Positions 1-9,811 of a DNA stretch of 64,000 nucleotides are shown piece by piece. Origin of the DNA: Chryseobacterium scophthalmum (GTDB lineage Bacteria > Bacteroidota > Bacteroidia > Flavobacteriales > Weeksellaceae); contig NZ_FSRQ01000005.1 in NCBI RefSeq assembly GCF_900143185.1, positions 1-64,000 of the forward strand, written 5' to 3'. The notes beneath the pieces were generated by a model. That model saw only the letters and a program-made list of their open reading frames with translations. It ran no database searches and had not been told where the DNA came from. Each line of letters begins with the position of its first letter. Position 1 is the first letter of the stretch. The position numbers and the translations under genes are program-made.

Positions 1-178
1 ATAAGATAAACAAAGGCGTTTCACTTAGCAAAGAAAGACTAATGGAAAAATAAAGGATTCAAACGTGAAAAAATATTCTTTTATATATTATAAAAAAACA
101 CGTTCCTTAGGAGTGCAGGATTTTGCTTTTATATATTGTTCTGTCTGTGATTTGCTTTTTGGAGGATTTGTGTTTTAG

Positions 179-206
179 GTGGCGCTCCGAAGGAGCTTTG
201 ATTCTA
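179..206 (+). repeat. REP-like palindrome, copy 1
   Basis: The palindrome GCGCTCCGAAGGAGC follows GGTG. The same tip pattern, TCCGWAGGA or TTCCGTAGGAA, recurs at 229-258 and around the RAYT transposase at 49.5-50.2 kb. This suggests a dispersed REP family mobilised by that type of enzyme. Confidence 0.6.
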
Positions 207-228
207 AATTCATATGCTTGACTACAAA

Positions 229-258
229 GGTGGCGCTCCGATGGAGCGCTATCTTTAT
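229..258 (+). repeat. REP-like palindrome, copy 2
   Basis: GGTGGCGCTCCGATGGAGCG is followed by the tail CTATCTTTATTA. It shares stem and orientation with the copy 50 bases upstream. The tail CTATCT is also found after the palindromes next to the RAYT gene at 49.5 kb. Confidence 0.65.
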
Positions 259-471
259 TAGTATTTAATGGAATAGCTCAGTTAATTCAAATGGGGATTA
301 ATATATGTTGTATAAATATGGTGTTATACTTGAAATTTAAACTCTAATCATTAAATAAATCAAAAGTTCTTATTGCAGACTTTCGTTTTAGCCCCGATCG
401 CAGCATTTGTTTGAGCTCATTTTATTTTGAAAAAATAAAATAGCGAGTGCGGAGAGCGGGAAATAGCTCAC

Positions 472-502
472 AAAAAAAATACCTCCGAAAATATTCAGAG
501 GT
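472..502 (-). terminator. terminator after vanZ
   Basis: On the minus strand, ACCTC and GGAGGT arms enclose a loop that contains further short pairing, and they are followed by a run of eight T. It lies 34 bases past the vanZ-like stop codon. Confidence 0.65.
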
Positions 503-535
503 AAAAATATGTTTTTCAAGTTTTTTATAATAGAA

Positions 536-895
536 TCAGAGGAAACGTTTGGCGAGTACTTTATATATATAGTATCCGATTAGGCAGCCAATGGTGTCGG
601 CAACGATATCGAGTGTTTCCATTGATCTGCCGAGTTTCATTTCTTCCTGCAGAATTTCTGTGAGGAATGCATAAATCAACATGATCTGAAAGAAATAAGA
701 AAATCTGATTTTTGGAAAGGCAGCGATAAAGCAAAAACCCAAAGCTGCAAATATGCTTAAGTGCAAAACCTTGTCGATACCGTCGAACATAAAGAAGTAT
801 TCGTGGTTCTCGACACCGGGACGCAAAAGCATATAAGTAAGAAATGCCCAATAAATGGGCAGTATCTTAATAAATATGTTTGAAATTTTATCCAA
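536..895 (-). CDS. VanZ-like family membrane protein
   Basis: This is a small integral membrane protein of about 119 residues with four hydrophobic segments. It carries the VanZ-like signature of a polar 'DKVLHLSIFAALGF' stretch followed by 'EILQE' and a C-terminal 'DIVADTIGCLIGYYIY' helix. The longest frame starts at 982, but that part overlaps the 3' end of gcvH. A TTG at 893-895, eight bases before the gcvH stop, gives a protein starting LDKISNIF and is my preferred start. A further ATG lies at about residue 22. The gene is translationally coupled to gcvH by the short overlap and ends at a terminator. Function is unknown; VanZ-like proteins are membrane proteins named after a teicoplanin resistance determinant. 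The family call is fairly sure, the start is not. Confidence 0.75.
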   Translation of the reverse strand: MDKISNIFIKILPIYWAFLTYMLLRPGVENHEYFFMFDGIDKVLHLSIFAALGFCFIAAFPKIRFSYFFQIMLIYAFLTEILQEEMKLGRSMETLDIVADTIGCLIGYYIYKVLAKRFL

Positions 896-1265
896 TGATT
901 GCTTTATATTCTTCTGCTGAAAGCAATTCTGAATGATCTGCTCCTTCTGCAATTTCAAGCTTAATGATCCATCCGTTTCCATAAGGATCTGTATTTAACA
1001 ATTCTGGCTGATCTTCCAAAGCAGAATTAAATTCTGTAACTTTTCCTGAAATAGGCAAGAATAAATCTGAAACCGTTTTTACAGCTTCTACACTTCCGAA
1101 AACATCTCCTCCATTCACATCATCATCTACTGTATCTACATCTACATAAACGATATCTCCCAACTCTCCTTGCGCAAAGTCTGTGATACCAATTGTAGCA
1201 ACGTTACCTTCGATCTTTACCCACTCGTGGTCTTTAGTGTACTTTAATTCTGACGGTGTATTCAT
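888..1265 (-). CDS. gcvH: glycine cleavage system H protein
   Basis: This is the lipoyl carrier protein of the glycine cleavage complex. It shuttles the aminomethyl group from the P-protein to the T-protein and then passes electrons to the L-protein in the cytoplasm. At 125 residues it has the usual family length. The lipoylation site is Lys63 in the motif SVEAVKTVSD, preceded by the standard 'DHEWVKIEGNVATIGITDFAQ' type N-terminus (residues 12 onward). It lies 336 bases downstream of sprA on the same strand. That spacer contains the sprA terminator, so gcvH probably has its own promoter. No gcvP or gcvT is in the window, which is normal for this group. The identification is very secure. Confidence 0.97.
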   Translation of the reverse strand: MNTPSELKYTKDHEWVKIEGNVATIGITDFAQGELGDIVYVDVDTVDDDVNGGDVFGSVEAVKTVSDLFLPISGKVTEFNSALEDQPELLNTDPYGNGWIIKLEIAEGADHSELLSAEEYKAIIG

Positions 1266-1601
1266 TTTATTTTTTTTATGTTGACAAATTTATTCAAAAT
1301 AGAGATATACTCAAAGAAAATTTTAAACAAGTTACAGGCTTAAACAATTTATCCAGATTATTCTTCTTAGTTTCTATGAGATTTCAATCTAACTTTATTA
1401 AAGATTTTAAACTTTGATAAAGTAGTTAATGATTTTTCAAATTTAAAAAAACAAAAGACACACAATACTGCGCATCTTTTATTCTTATTTAAATTAATTA
1501 TTATTACCTACCAAAGATAATGATTGAAAACTTATCATCCAATAGCTGTGATATAAAAAATCCCTTTCTTTTTACAGAAAAGGATTTTTTATTTGTTTTA
1601 T
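1266..1601. other. intergenic gcvH-sprA spacer
   Basis: These 336 bases without a gene contain the sprA terminator at the right end. The remainder is AT-rich leader DNA of gcvH. I see no clear -7 motif or conserved RNA. Confidence 0.5.
1555..1590 (-). terminator. terminator after sprA
   Basis: On the minus strand, AAATCC-TTTTCTG and its complement form a stem of about 12 pairs around a short loop, followed by T6. It begins 12 bases past the sprA stop codon. Confidence 0.8.
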
Positions 1602-4600
1602 TTATAAACCTCCGGAATCACCAAAAGTGAATGTCGCAGAAATCCCGGCTCTAATTGTTGACAACGGGAAAGCTGTTGAGATTTTATATTTTGAAGTCAT
1701 CTGTTCGTAGAATAATCTCAGATTCAGATTTTCAGAAACATTGTAATCTGCGGAAAGCTTGATGTTCATTAATTTTTGTCCGCCCGTAATTTGAGAATCA
1801 TTCAATAAGATATTCATAATACTTGTCTGACTGTCTCTCAAGGAAATATCGCCACGTATATTTAAATCTGATCCTTTTGCTCTTGCTCCTCTCTGATTAT
1901 TGGTTCCCAAACGGAAGTTTCTTACAATATATCCTAATCTTATAACATATTCTGTGTACGCATCTTCGGTAAGAGAGTGATTAACCAAACCAAGAATCAT
2001 ACTTCTTGTTTTGTTGTACTGCACCCCAAACTGCATATTGTTTCTCATCGTAACATCTACTCCGATCAATGGTGAGAAAGATTCTGTATAACTTACCTGA
2101 GAGAATGTATAAGGATTGATGTAATTATCATTAACATCTCTCTGAGAACTTGTTTTGTCTATTCGGCTGTTGAAGTAATCAATATTTGATTGTACTCCAG
2201 TTGCTGTATACGTTGCAGTATAACTGTGAAGAATGTCAAATTTGGTAAACTGGCCGTTAATGATCGGAATATTTCTAAGACCTGAATAGATAATTCTCCA
2301 GTTCGGAATCGGCAGTCCTGCTTTTTTTGCATTTCCTAAACGCTCAGGATTTTTGCCTTCCATTGCAGCACGGAATGCAGGAATTAAAACATAAGCATTA
2401 GAAATACCGTGTCCTTCTGTATATCCATTCGGATTTAAAACTCCGCCCATTTGTTGTGAAATCAGCTGAGCATTGGCTCTGATCGCATCATAAATCACAG
2501 TACTTTCTTTAAATGATGAGTTTAAAAGAACCACCGTATTAGAATACGATACCATATCACTTGCAAACGTAAGGTTCGGATTTGCATTTCCAAAATCATC
2601 TACATAGTTGAATCCTGTGTGCGAGAAATTTCGGTTATAAGTTTGCAAAACATTAAAACTTATATTAAAATCATTCACCGGAGCAACCTGTAAATCGGCC
2701 CTAAATTCTCGGGTAGACATCTTCATATAAGGGTCAATCATAAATGGTGAATCACTTACCCAGCCTCTTTCCATTGATAATCGTCTGATGTCTGCCTGCG
2801 AACCAAAAAGGAAACCTAAAGAAGGACCACCTAAAGTCTGACCATAACCATATCCGTTTGGAGCAGACAATAAACCTGGAAGTACAGTTCCGTTATTTTC
2901 GGTATAAGTTACATTTAACTGCTTCATAGAAGTAAGTATAAATGCTGCGCTCTGTAAAATAGAAAGCTTGTTTTTAAACTTATATCTTTTGTACGCATAT
3001 CTGTTTTTCTCCCAAGCCTGATTAACTGCATTATTTAATGAATCTTGTTCCTGCTTACGTTTTTGAAGTGTTGTCGACATCCTTTTAAAATAACTAAACT
3101 GCCCAAAGAACTTCGGAAGATCTGCCGTAGCATTCGCCGAAATAACATTGGTGTTCTGCCCTATCGACCCTAAACTTCCTTCAGGACTTGCAAGAAGTGC
3201 CGTAGATCTCGCATTCCAGTTATATGTAAATCCGTAACCTACTTCTGCATCAATAAAATCAAGATACGGAAGATATTGGAATGGCAATTTATAATTTAAC
3301 TGAACTCTGTGATTATACAAAACAGGTCTCCCTGATCTGAACACATTTCCAAAGATTGAAGAATTGTCCATCGTATTTACATCAACCTGATCATTTAATG
3401 TTCTTGTTGCGGAATTGATTTCTAATTTCAACGATTTAGTAAAATTAAATCCTAAACCATATTGCCAACCGAAGTAGAAGTTTCTGTTCTTCAAAGCAGC
3501 AAAATCATCATTAAGATTTCCGCTAAGAATGGCATCAATATTTCTAAATTCTAGTTCGTTATAATTTCTGTCTAATTCAGTTCTGAAAGATAATCTTGTA
3601 GGAACCGGATTGAAATTAAATTCTTTTATCCATCTCAGGTATTTTGTAGATTTTGCCGTATCGCTAATCATTTTATTAAATGGCTTTACTACCCAAGGTT
3701 TGAATGTATAATTGTAATCTAAATATCCTCTGAAATACTGTCTGTAGTTTTTCTTGGTATAAATATCACGGTAATGATCGTCGTTATAAACAGCAGTTAA
3801 TGAAAGGTTTTCTACATCATAAAATTTAGGCTTACTATTTGGTTTTACCCTTTCTTTATGCATGTTGACAACCCCAATACTTCTTTGCTGAGTATACGTT
3901 CTTGCTACTTTTTTAAGTTCTTCCTTGTTTGCAGCTTTACTAAACTCAACATCGGTATCTAAAGGATTGTACTTCGGATCTTCGATGGTTTGAGAATAAG
4001 AATAGTTCACCGGAATTTTCATCCCTGTATTTTCAGGCAAGAATTTATCTACGTTTACTGCGGTATTAATACTAAAAGCCGATTGTGTAGCCTGACTTCT
4101 TTCTGCCGGTTTAGAATCTATATTTCCGAAACCTACAGATGAATAAGAAGCACTCGTATTAACTGTTGCAAAATCTCCCAGGTTGAAATTTAAGCTTGCG
4201 TTTCCTGCATAACCGCCATCGTTTTCAATTTCAGAAAGACGAATTTCGTTTACCCAAAGAACTCTACTAATAGAATTTCCTCCTGATTGCTCGGCATTTC
4301 TTACTCCAATCATAATGGTTGTTACGTTTCCTAAGCTAGGGCGGCCTTTAATATAGATTTTTTTTGATGTATCTCCTCCACCAAATTGAGCATCTTCAAT
4401 TCTTTCCACAAGCTTATTCGGAAAGTTTCTGTCACGTCTTATTTTGGCATCTACAAAATCCTGAATATTAAAATCAACATCATTCTCAAATGGCCAAATA
4501 TCCATTGGTGCAGTTGCACTTTTCGGAGTAATCTTTAGAGAAGATTCATATTCGTAATAGTTATCTGTAGCATCACTACCAAAACGAATGAAAAACTTAG

Positions 4601-7600
4601 TTTCTTCGTCTATTCCGGTTGCACGATTTGTAGGATCTTGTGCATGTACAAAAAGTCTTAATTTTTTGTATCTTCTCATGTCAAGACTTGTATTTTTGAA
4701 TACCCCTCTCGCTTCATTAGCTGCTAAATTAGTAGCTTTTAGATACAATGATGATTCATTTTGTCTTTGTGCTCCTGCATTTCCACTTAGAACTTGTCTG
4801 TCAATTCCCGGAGGAAGTACATAGGGTGGTTGGTTTAAAGCATTCTCTTCAATATTTACACTTCCAACTTCAAAATTGTCTATATTTTGTAACGTTGAGC
4901 CCTCATCAGTTGCAGGATCTGGAACCGTGCCTCCATCTGCATATTTAGCAATATTTTTGCTGTATCTTCTCCAATCCGATCTAATCAAATCCATTGTACC
5001 AAATCTCAAAGTTGAAGTTTGATCAAATCCTGTTAATAATAATCTGGCAAATCTTACATTGTTAAGTATAGCTACACTATTTGGATCATTACCTTTAGCA
5101 ACCGGGATTCTAAATAAATACCATTTTACATCATCCGTTTGCCCATTTTGGAACGTAGCTGTTACCGTTTTCTGATCGATGATATAATTATTTGTTCCTA
5201 ATCCTAAACTTGCCTGATCTAAATTAACAACATATTCATTATAGTTTTCAGTTTGATCCAAATTATAATCTTTATTGATATCTTCTGCATCCGGAGTCTG
5301 TGAAGAAACTTCTAACGAACCGCTTCTTGAATTTCCTTCAGGACCTCTGAAATATTTGTATCGCTGCACGATAGATGCTGCCTGACTTCCTGTAAATTTA
5401 TCTGACAAATAAAATACAAAATCATCAACTGCAGGGTCGGAAAGATTGGTTACTGGATTTACAAAAGTATTACCAAACCTCATCGCCTCTTGGTCTGAGC
5501 TTAATCCATCATATCCTAAATCCTGTGCGGTTCTATCTGCACCTTCACTTGAAAATGCATATAAAATCGGAGGCTGTTTTGGCTGTATTCCCCAGTTGGA
5601 AGTGGTCGTAGTTGATGGACTTCCTCCGGTAGGCAAACCATTTTCGTACTGCATTAAACCATCTTTAAGAACATCTTCAGAGACATTACCTAATTGTAAT
5701 AAAAGTTTAGGATTTGTACCTAAAGTATTTCCGTCTGCATAAGGATCCATCATCCAGAATTCTACAAATTCAATATTCGAATTCACAAAGTTAGTAACAC
5801 TTATCGGACGCATAATTCCAGCCCATCTCTGCTGTGTCGTTTCAGTAGCCGGATTGGCATTGTAAGGTCCCTTTTCCTGAGGAAAATAAGAAATATCAAA
5901 AGTATTGGTAAAAGTCTGCTCTCCCGCTACAAAATCTCTGTTATTAAAAATTTCTGAGAATTGCACCCTTCTTGAAGCATGGTTGGAAACCGATGCAGGA
6001 GTAATTCCCTGTGGAGCTCTACCTCCCACTCCCCAAAATCTCGGGTCAATATTATACCATGTAAGTAAACCTCTTCCATATCCATTCGTCAAATTATCAT
6101 TAGCGCCTGCTCCGGCAAAAAGTGGATTTCCTTGACTTTTCTCTGGTTTAGAAGCCAAGCTCCAAGCGGTAGGTTCTTTTAATGAAATTTTTGAAGTGGT
6201 TTGTTCAAAATCATCAATGTATGATTGATCATTTGTTCCTTTATTAATTCCCGGAATTAAATAGGCACCTTCCATTTTAAAGTTTAAGTTAGAAGGAGCT
6301 TCAGTGTTGATTCCAGGAATTTTATCTGTTAATCTTGTCAGGAATGGCAACTGATTGTTGTACATCATATTCACTCCCGCCATTGTGTTGTTTACAGCTT
6401 CCTGGCCGTAATTTACTTTTTGGGTAAGTGGAGATTCAGAATAATTAACAACAGTTCCACCAAAAATAAAGTTTTCACTGACTCTTCTTTCTAAATTTAA
6501 ACCTAAAAATCTTTTTCTCTGAGTATTGAAAGTCAACTGATTTTCTAATGAAATATTAATCGCCTGACCTGATTGTTTTACCGTTTCATTAATGATGGTA
6601 ACTGTTCCCAACATATAATCTACCGTATAATCAATACCTTCTGTAAGCTGTACTCCATTTGCAGAAACTTTTACAGAACCTTGAGGTACGTTTACGGCAC
6701 CCAAAGAAATTCCTTGCCCTTGAGCTCCTTTATAACGACCTTCCATCGTATATCGTAATGCAAGATTACTTTGGCTTGCCTGCTGTTTCTGTTGCGTATA
6801 AAGATCTGAAAATACATATTGAGGATTACTACTGCCTAAAACCTGCGTCATATAACTTCCGAAAGGCTGTACCTTAGTAAACATAATCCGTCCTTGTTCT
6901 TTTTTGATCGTAATTCCTTCTACAAAATCAAAAACACCATCACCTAAAACTCCATTATTAGACTGTAAGTCGCCATTCACGTTAAGCCTATCCCAGTTGA
7001 AAAGTTTAAGCAAATTGGTACCTTCAACGGAAGTACCGGGTAAGTAATTTACCTTCCCTCCTGTTTTAGCGTCACGATAATATACATTTAAAATAAAACC
7101 GTCTCTGTCTACCTGTGCTGCATCTAAAGAATAAAAGTTCTTCATCATTAGATTCCACATTGGTGAATCAACTCTTGTATTACTGTTTGATCTTAATAAT
7201 TTAGTGACCAAAACCGGACTTTCTTCTGAAAATTCCCCGACTTTGTAAACTTGGTTAGTCCCGTTTACGGTATATGAATATGAAACCGCCAAAAGCTGAT
7301 TGTCATTCAGTTTTTGATTTAACGAGATATATCCTAATTGCGGATGAAAGGTATATTCATTCGCATCCATCCTTCTTGCTTTGGTACTCAAAACAAAATG
7401 TTCCCCATTTTCATAAGGTTGGGCACTTCCTGGAAACGTTTGTCCCTGAAAGTTTGTCAGATAGTTTTTCCCTTGTTCTCTAGGACTTCCAATGGCGTTA
7501 TTAACCTGATTGTATAATCCGTTTTGAGAGTTATCCGGCGTTCCTGAAGCTCCTTCTCCTAAATCTCTGATCCCGATAATACTTTTCTGATAGGCTAAAT

Positions 7601-8660
7601 TTGAATTCCCTTGATCTAAAACCCAAACTTCCATTCTGGAAATACTGATTCTGGAATTGATCTGAGGATAATTAAGCAAAGCATTATCATAACTATTTAA
7701 GAAATATTGTCCGATAAAATAATGCTGGTTATCTTCATAATCTATAGCATTTATTTTAAAGTTATTCATCGTTCCACCACCTTGTACTACGATATTCCTT
7801 GCTTCACCTTGTTGTTGTGAAAGTACCACCGTTCCGAAAGTTTTACCCAACTGAAATTCAGATTTCACCCCAAATAAAGATTCAGAACCACGAATCAGAC
7901 TTGTTGAAAGCGGCATATTCACATTTCCAAACTCAATTCTTTTGATAATTTTGTCTTCACCTCCTGCATTGGGTTTATTTACATCATTCAAACCTTTTGT
8001 CTGAAGATCTTTCCAGGTACCTTTTGACTGCCAAACCAAATTCATTCTGTTCTCAAAAGCAAAACCACTTTGAGTATCATAATTGGCTTTAAGCTGTAAG
8101 TTTTCACCAACCTTTCCAATCAATCCTAACTGAATTCTTTGATCGATATCAAATGTAAAACTCGTTCTGTTTTGTGGTAAAATTAAAGGGTTATCGATTT
8201 TTTGATATAGGCCTCCAAAATCAAATGAAGCATATCCTGAAGGAATAATTTCAATTTTATTGCTTCCGAAAATAGATTCAAAAAGTCGGTTATTAATCGT
8301 TAAAGAAGGGATAAGACCTTTCCTTGCCGCATCAGATTTATCCTTTCTGAACATTAGGTTGTAGCTGTCAGATTTATCTCTATAAAAAGCTTTAGACTGC
8401 TCTGCAAGCATAAACTCTTTATAATCTTCCGGCGACATGGCAACAGGTGGTCCGGTAATTGTATTACCAATCTTAGGATACACGTAGTACATTCCGATTT
8501 TTACATCGTAATATGCTTCATAGTAAGTTGGGTCGGTAACTTCGTAATTCTTTTTTATAGAAACACCTTGCTGATTTTGCACCTGCCCAAAAACATTCAT
8601 TGAGCAGAATAAAAACGACAAGAGTATATAGATGCTGAGAAACTTATTATTTTTCACCAA
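1602..8660 (-). CDS. sprA: T9SS outer-membrane translocon protein SprA (Sov)
   Basis: This is a giant outer-membrane beta-barrel protein of 2352 residues, the channel of the type IX secretion system through which cargo with C-terminal sorting domains is exported. It has an N-terminal signal peptide (residues 1-25, cleaved near NVFGQ). Long Tyr/Asn/Phe-rich beta-strand stretches run to the C-terminus, and motifs typical of SprA_N repeats are present, such as the 'GSESLFGVK' region near residue 260 and 'WVNEIRLSEIEN' near residue 1470. Length agrees with F. johnsoniae SprA (about 2400 residues). It follows ruvA with a 3-base gap and is probably co-transcribed with it. The likely cargo includes the sorting-domain proteins at 27.6 and 33.0 kb. 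SprA is needed for secretion even in non-gliding relatives, so it does not by itself imply gliding. Confidence 0.96.
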   Translation of the reverse strand: MVKNNKFLSIYILLSFLFCSMNVFGQVQNQQGVSIKKNYEVTDPTYYEAYYDVKIGMYYVYPKIGNTITGPPVAMSPEDYKEFMLAEQSKAFYRDKSDSYNLMFRKDKSDAARKGLIPSLTINNRLFESIFGSNKIEIIPSGYASFDFGGLYQKIDNPLILPQNRTSFTFDIDQRIQLGLIGKVGENLQLKANYDTQSGFAFENRMNLVWQSKGTWKDLQTKGLNDVNKPNAGGEDKIIKRIEFGNVNMPLSTSLIRGSESLFGVKSEFQLGKTFGTVVLSQQQGEARNIVVQGGGTMNNFKINAIDYEDNQHYFIGQYFLNSYDNALLNYPQINSRISISRMEVWVLDQGNSNLAYQKSIIGIRDLGEGASGTPDNSQNGLYNQVNNAIGSPREQGKNYLTNFQGQTFPGSAQPYENGEHFVLSTKARRMDANEYTFHPQLGYISLNQKLNDNQLLAVSYSYTVNGTNQVYKVGEFSEESPVLVTKLLRSNSNTRVDSPMWNLMMKNFYSLDAAQVDRDGFILNVYYRDAKTGGKVNYLPGTSVEGTNLLKLFNWDRLNVNGDLQSNNGVLGDGVFDFVEGITIKKEQGRIMFTKVQPFGSYMTQVLGSSNPQYVFSDLYTQQKQQASQSNLALRYTMEGRYKGAQGQGISLGAVNVPQGSVKVSANGVQLTEGIDYTVDYMLGTVTIINETVKQSGQAINISLENQLTFNTQRKRFLGLNLERRVSENFIFGGTVVNYSESPLTQKVNYGQEAVNNTMAGVNMMYNNQLPFLTRLTDKIPGINTEAPSNLNFKMEGAYLIPGINKGTNDQSYIDDFEQTTSKISLKEPTAWSLASKPEKSQGNPLFAGAGANDNLTNGYGRGLLTWYNIDPRFWGVGGRAPQGITPASVSNHASRRVQFSEIFNNRDFVAGEQTFTNTFDISYFPQEKGPYNANPATETTQQRWAGIMRPISVTNFVNSNIEFVEFWMMDPYADGNTLGTNPKLLLQLGNVSEDVLKDGLMQYENGLPTGGSPSTTTTSNWGIQPKQPPILYAFSSEGADRTAQDLGYDGLSSDQEAMRFGNTFVNPVTNLSDPAVDDFVFYLSDKFTGSQAASIVQRYKYFRGPEGNSRSGSLEVSSQTPDAEDINKDYNLDQTENYNEYVVNLDQASLGLGTNNYIIDQKTVTATFQNGQTDDVKWYLFRIPVAKGNDPNSVAILNNVRFARLLLTGFDQTSTLRFGTMDLIRSDWRRYSKNIAKYADGGTVPDPATDEGSTLQNIDNFEVGSVNIEENALNQPPYVLPPGIDRQVLSGNAGAQRQNESSLYLKATNLAANEARGVFKNTSLDMRRYKKLRLFVHAQDPTNRATGIDEETKFFIRFGSDATDNYYEYESSLKITPKSATAPMDIWPFENDVDFNIQDFVDAKIRRDRNFPNKLVERIEDAQFGGGDTSKKIYIKGRPSLGNVTTIMIGVRNAEQSGGNSISRVLWVNEIRLSEIENDGGYAGNASLNFNLGDFATVNTSASYSSVGFGNIDSKPAERSQATQSAFSINTAVNVDKFLPENTGMKIPVNYSYSQTIEDPKYNPLDTDVEFSKAANKEELKKVARTYTQQRSIGVVNMHKERVKPNSKPKFYDVENLSLTAVYNDDHYRDIYTKKNYRQYFRGYLDYNYTFKPWVVKPFNKMISDTAKSTKYLRWIKEFNFNPVPTRLSFRTELDRNYNELEFRNIDAILSGNLNDDFAALKNRNFYFGWQYGLGFNFTKSLKLEINSATRTLNDQVDVNTMDNSSIFGNVFRSGRPVLYNHRVQLNYKLPFQYLPYLDFIDAEVGYGFTYNWNARSTALLASPEGSLGSIGQNTNVISANATADLPKFFGQFSYFKRMSTTLQKRKQEQDSLNNAVNQAWEKNRYAYKRYKFKNKLSILQSAAFILTSMKQLNVTYTENNGTVLPGLLSAPNGYGYGQTLGGPSLGFLFGSQADIRRLSMERGWVSDSPFMIDPYMKMSTREFRADLQVAPVNDFNISFNVLQTYNRNFSHTGFNYVDDFGNANPNLTFASDMVSYSNTVVLLNSSFKESTVIYDAIRANAQLISQQMGGVLNPNGYTEGHGISNAYVLIPAFRAAMEGKNPERLGNAKKAGLPIPNWRIIYSGLRNIPIINGQFTKFDILHSYTATYTATGVQSNIDYFNSRIDKTSSQRDVNDNYINPYTFSQVSYTESFSPLIGVDVTMRNNMQFGVQYNKTRSMILGLVNHSLTEDAYTEYVIRLGYIVRNFRLGTNNQRGARAKGSDLNIRGDISLRDSQTSIMNILLNDSQITGGQKLMNIKLSADYNVSENLNLRLFYEQMTSKYKISTAFPLSTIRAGISATFTFGDSGGL

Positions 8661-8663
8661 ATG

Positions 8664-9248
8664 TTAAATGTTTTTTAAAATTTGTTTTACCAATTCTTCT
8701 ACAGTAATTTCCGGAACTTGTTTCAAAATTCGATCTGCAATTTTCTCACTTGTTCTTTTAGGAATACCTAGAACTTCTAATGCAGATAACGATTCTTCCT
8801 TCACTTTATTATTCTCAAACGAAGAAATATTACCTTCAATATTCCCGAATTTTTGAACCTTATCTTTCAAATCGACAATAATTCTTTCGGCAGTTTTTGC
8901 CCCGATTCCCTTGGCTTTCTGAATCACAGCTCCGTTTCCGGAAAGTATTGCCGATGCAATTTCTTCAAGGCTTAAAGTTGATAATAAAATGAGTGCTGAA
9001 ACTGCACCTACACCGTTTACGCTTATTAAGAGATTAAACATTTCTTTTTCCAAACGGGTATGAAACCCAAAAAGCAGATGCGCATCTTCACGGATGATCT
9101 GCTGAATGAATAAAAATGTTTCTTTATTTAAAGTCAGTCTTTGAGAAGTCATGAGGCTGATTCCGACATAATATCCTACACCATTTACGTTGATTACAGC
9201 GTAAGTTGGGGTAAGCTCCTGAACGATGCCTTGTAAAGAAAATATCAT
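8664..9248 (-). CDS. ruvA: Holliday junction branch migration protein RuvA
   Basis: This is the DNA-binding subunit of the RuvAB branch migrase, which tetramerises on four-way junctions in recombinational repair. At 194 residues it has the usual length. It has an N-terminal OB-fold with 'GIVQELTPTYAVINVNGVGY', two helix-hairpin-helix motifs ('VNGVGAVSALILL' about residue 78 and 'AKGIGAKTAERII' about 113), and a C-terminal three-helix domain that would contact RuvB. It starts a minus-strand run with sprA. The stop lies just upstream of the sprA ATG. A good -7 element lies 20-27 bases upstream of the start codon. Confidence 0.96.
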   Translation of the reverse strand: MIFSLQGIVQELTPTYAVINVNGVGYYVGISLMTSQRLTLNKETFLFIQQIIREDAHLLFGFHTRLEKEMFNLLISVNGVGAVSALILLSTLSLEEIASAILSGNGAVIQKAKGIGAKTAERIIVDLKDKVQKFGNIEGNISSFENNKVKEESLSALEVLGIPKRTSEKIADRILKQVPEITVEELVKQILKNI

Positions 9249-9267
9249 TATTAAATTTTATAACTTC

Positions 9268-9275
9268 CAAATATA
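9268..9275 (-). promoter_or_regulatory. -7 promoter element of ruvA-sprA
   Basis: The minus strand reads TATATTTG, an exact match to the Bacteroidota TAnnTTTG element, 20 bases upstream of the ruvA start codon. I found no well-spaced TTTG (-33) box, so the call rests on the -7 motif alone. Confidence 0.45.
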
Positions 9276-9751
9276 GTAATTTAAACTAAGTAATGTTTTC
9301 ATTTCAAACAAGAATGATTTTTAACTTAATTTTAAATAGCAAATACAATAAAAAGAGCTTTTAAACGAATAAATTCCAAAATAAGTTTTTTCATATTGTA
9401 AATTAAAATTATTTCAATTCTTGTTTTAAATTTTGACGTCCATTTTCTTTCTTAAAATCACTATTTTTTTTCATTAAAATGTTCAAAACTGAGCATTTAA
9501 TTTTCCGAAAAGTTGAAATTATCTAATCTCTCTATCATTTTTGGGGATTTTTATTATTAAGAAATCGATGGTTTTTTAGACAAAGAAAAGTCCCACAATA
9601 AAAAAACACTTGAAATTCTATCGATTCACTCATTCTATAATCTCATTTTGAGACTGAGTCAAAATAATATTGAAAGGTGATTAATCGGTTTCACATATCA
9701 ATAAAGATAGTGTTTGATTTGTAATGAAGCATTTACGTGACAAAAGTCAGG

Positions 9752-9783
9752 TTGATTTTTCCATAAATAATAATTTATATTTA
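9752..9783 (+). promoter_or_regulatory. candidate promoter of the siderophore receptor
   Basis: TTG at 9752 and TATATTTA at 9776 resemble the Bacteroidota -33/-7 pair, with a spacing of 21 bases (19-20 is usual). Transcription would start around 9790, inside the adjacent palindrome. Confidence 0.4.
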
Positions 9784-9788
9784 CCTCA

Positions 9789-9811
9789 TTATTTTTAATT
9801 ATTCTAAATAA
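9789..9811 (+). promoter_or_regulatory. Fur-box-like operator
   Basis: A 23-base site matches an ideal inverted repeat, two 11-base half-sites TTATTTAGAAT around one central base, at all but two positions. The right half, ATTCTAAATAA, is perfect and ends at the receptor start codon. Placement over the predicted transcription start of an iron-uptake gene fits repression by Fur. The exact Fur motif of this genus is not something I can verify. Confidence 0.5.

Larger units (their letters stand above)
1..535. other. intergenic stretch without a convincing gene
   Basis: No open frame here looks like a protein. The stretch is AT-rich and holds two REP-like palindromes (179-206 and 229-258) and, at its right end, a terminator-like hairpin that ends the vanZ transcript from the minus strand. 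Positions 360-470 show no structure I can name. Confidence 0.6.
9249..9811. other. divergent intergenic region between ruvA and the siderophore locus
   Basis: These 563 bases without a gene lie between two divergent start codons. The left edge carries a ruvA -7 motif, and the right edge carries a promoter and Fur-like palindrome for the TonB receptor. The central 400 bases are AT-rich, and I see no open frame, RNA fold or repeat in them. Confidence 0.6.

Noticed and set aside
561..851. Plus-strand or alternate frames over vanZ and sprA (for example 4588-6877) as genes
   Set aside because: They lie over strongly supported genes on the other strand or in another frame and show no family, start or codon pattern of their own.
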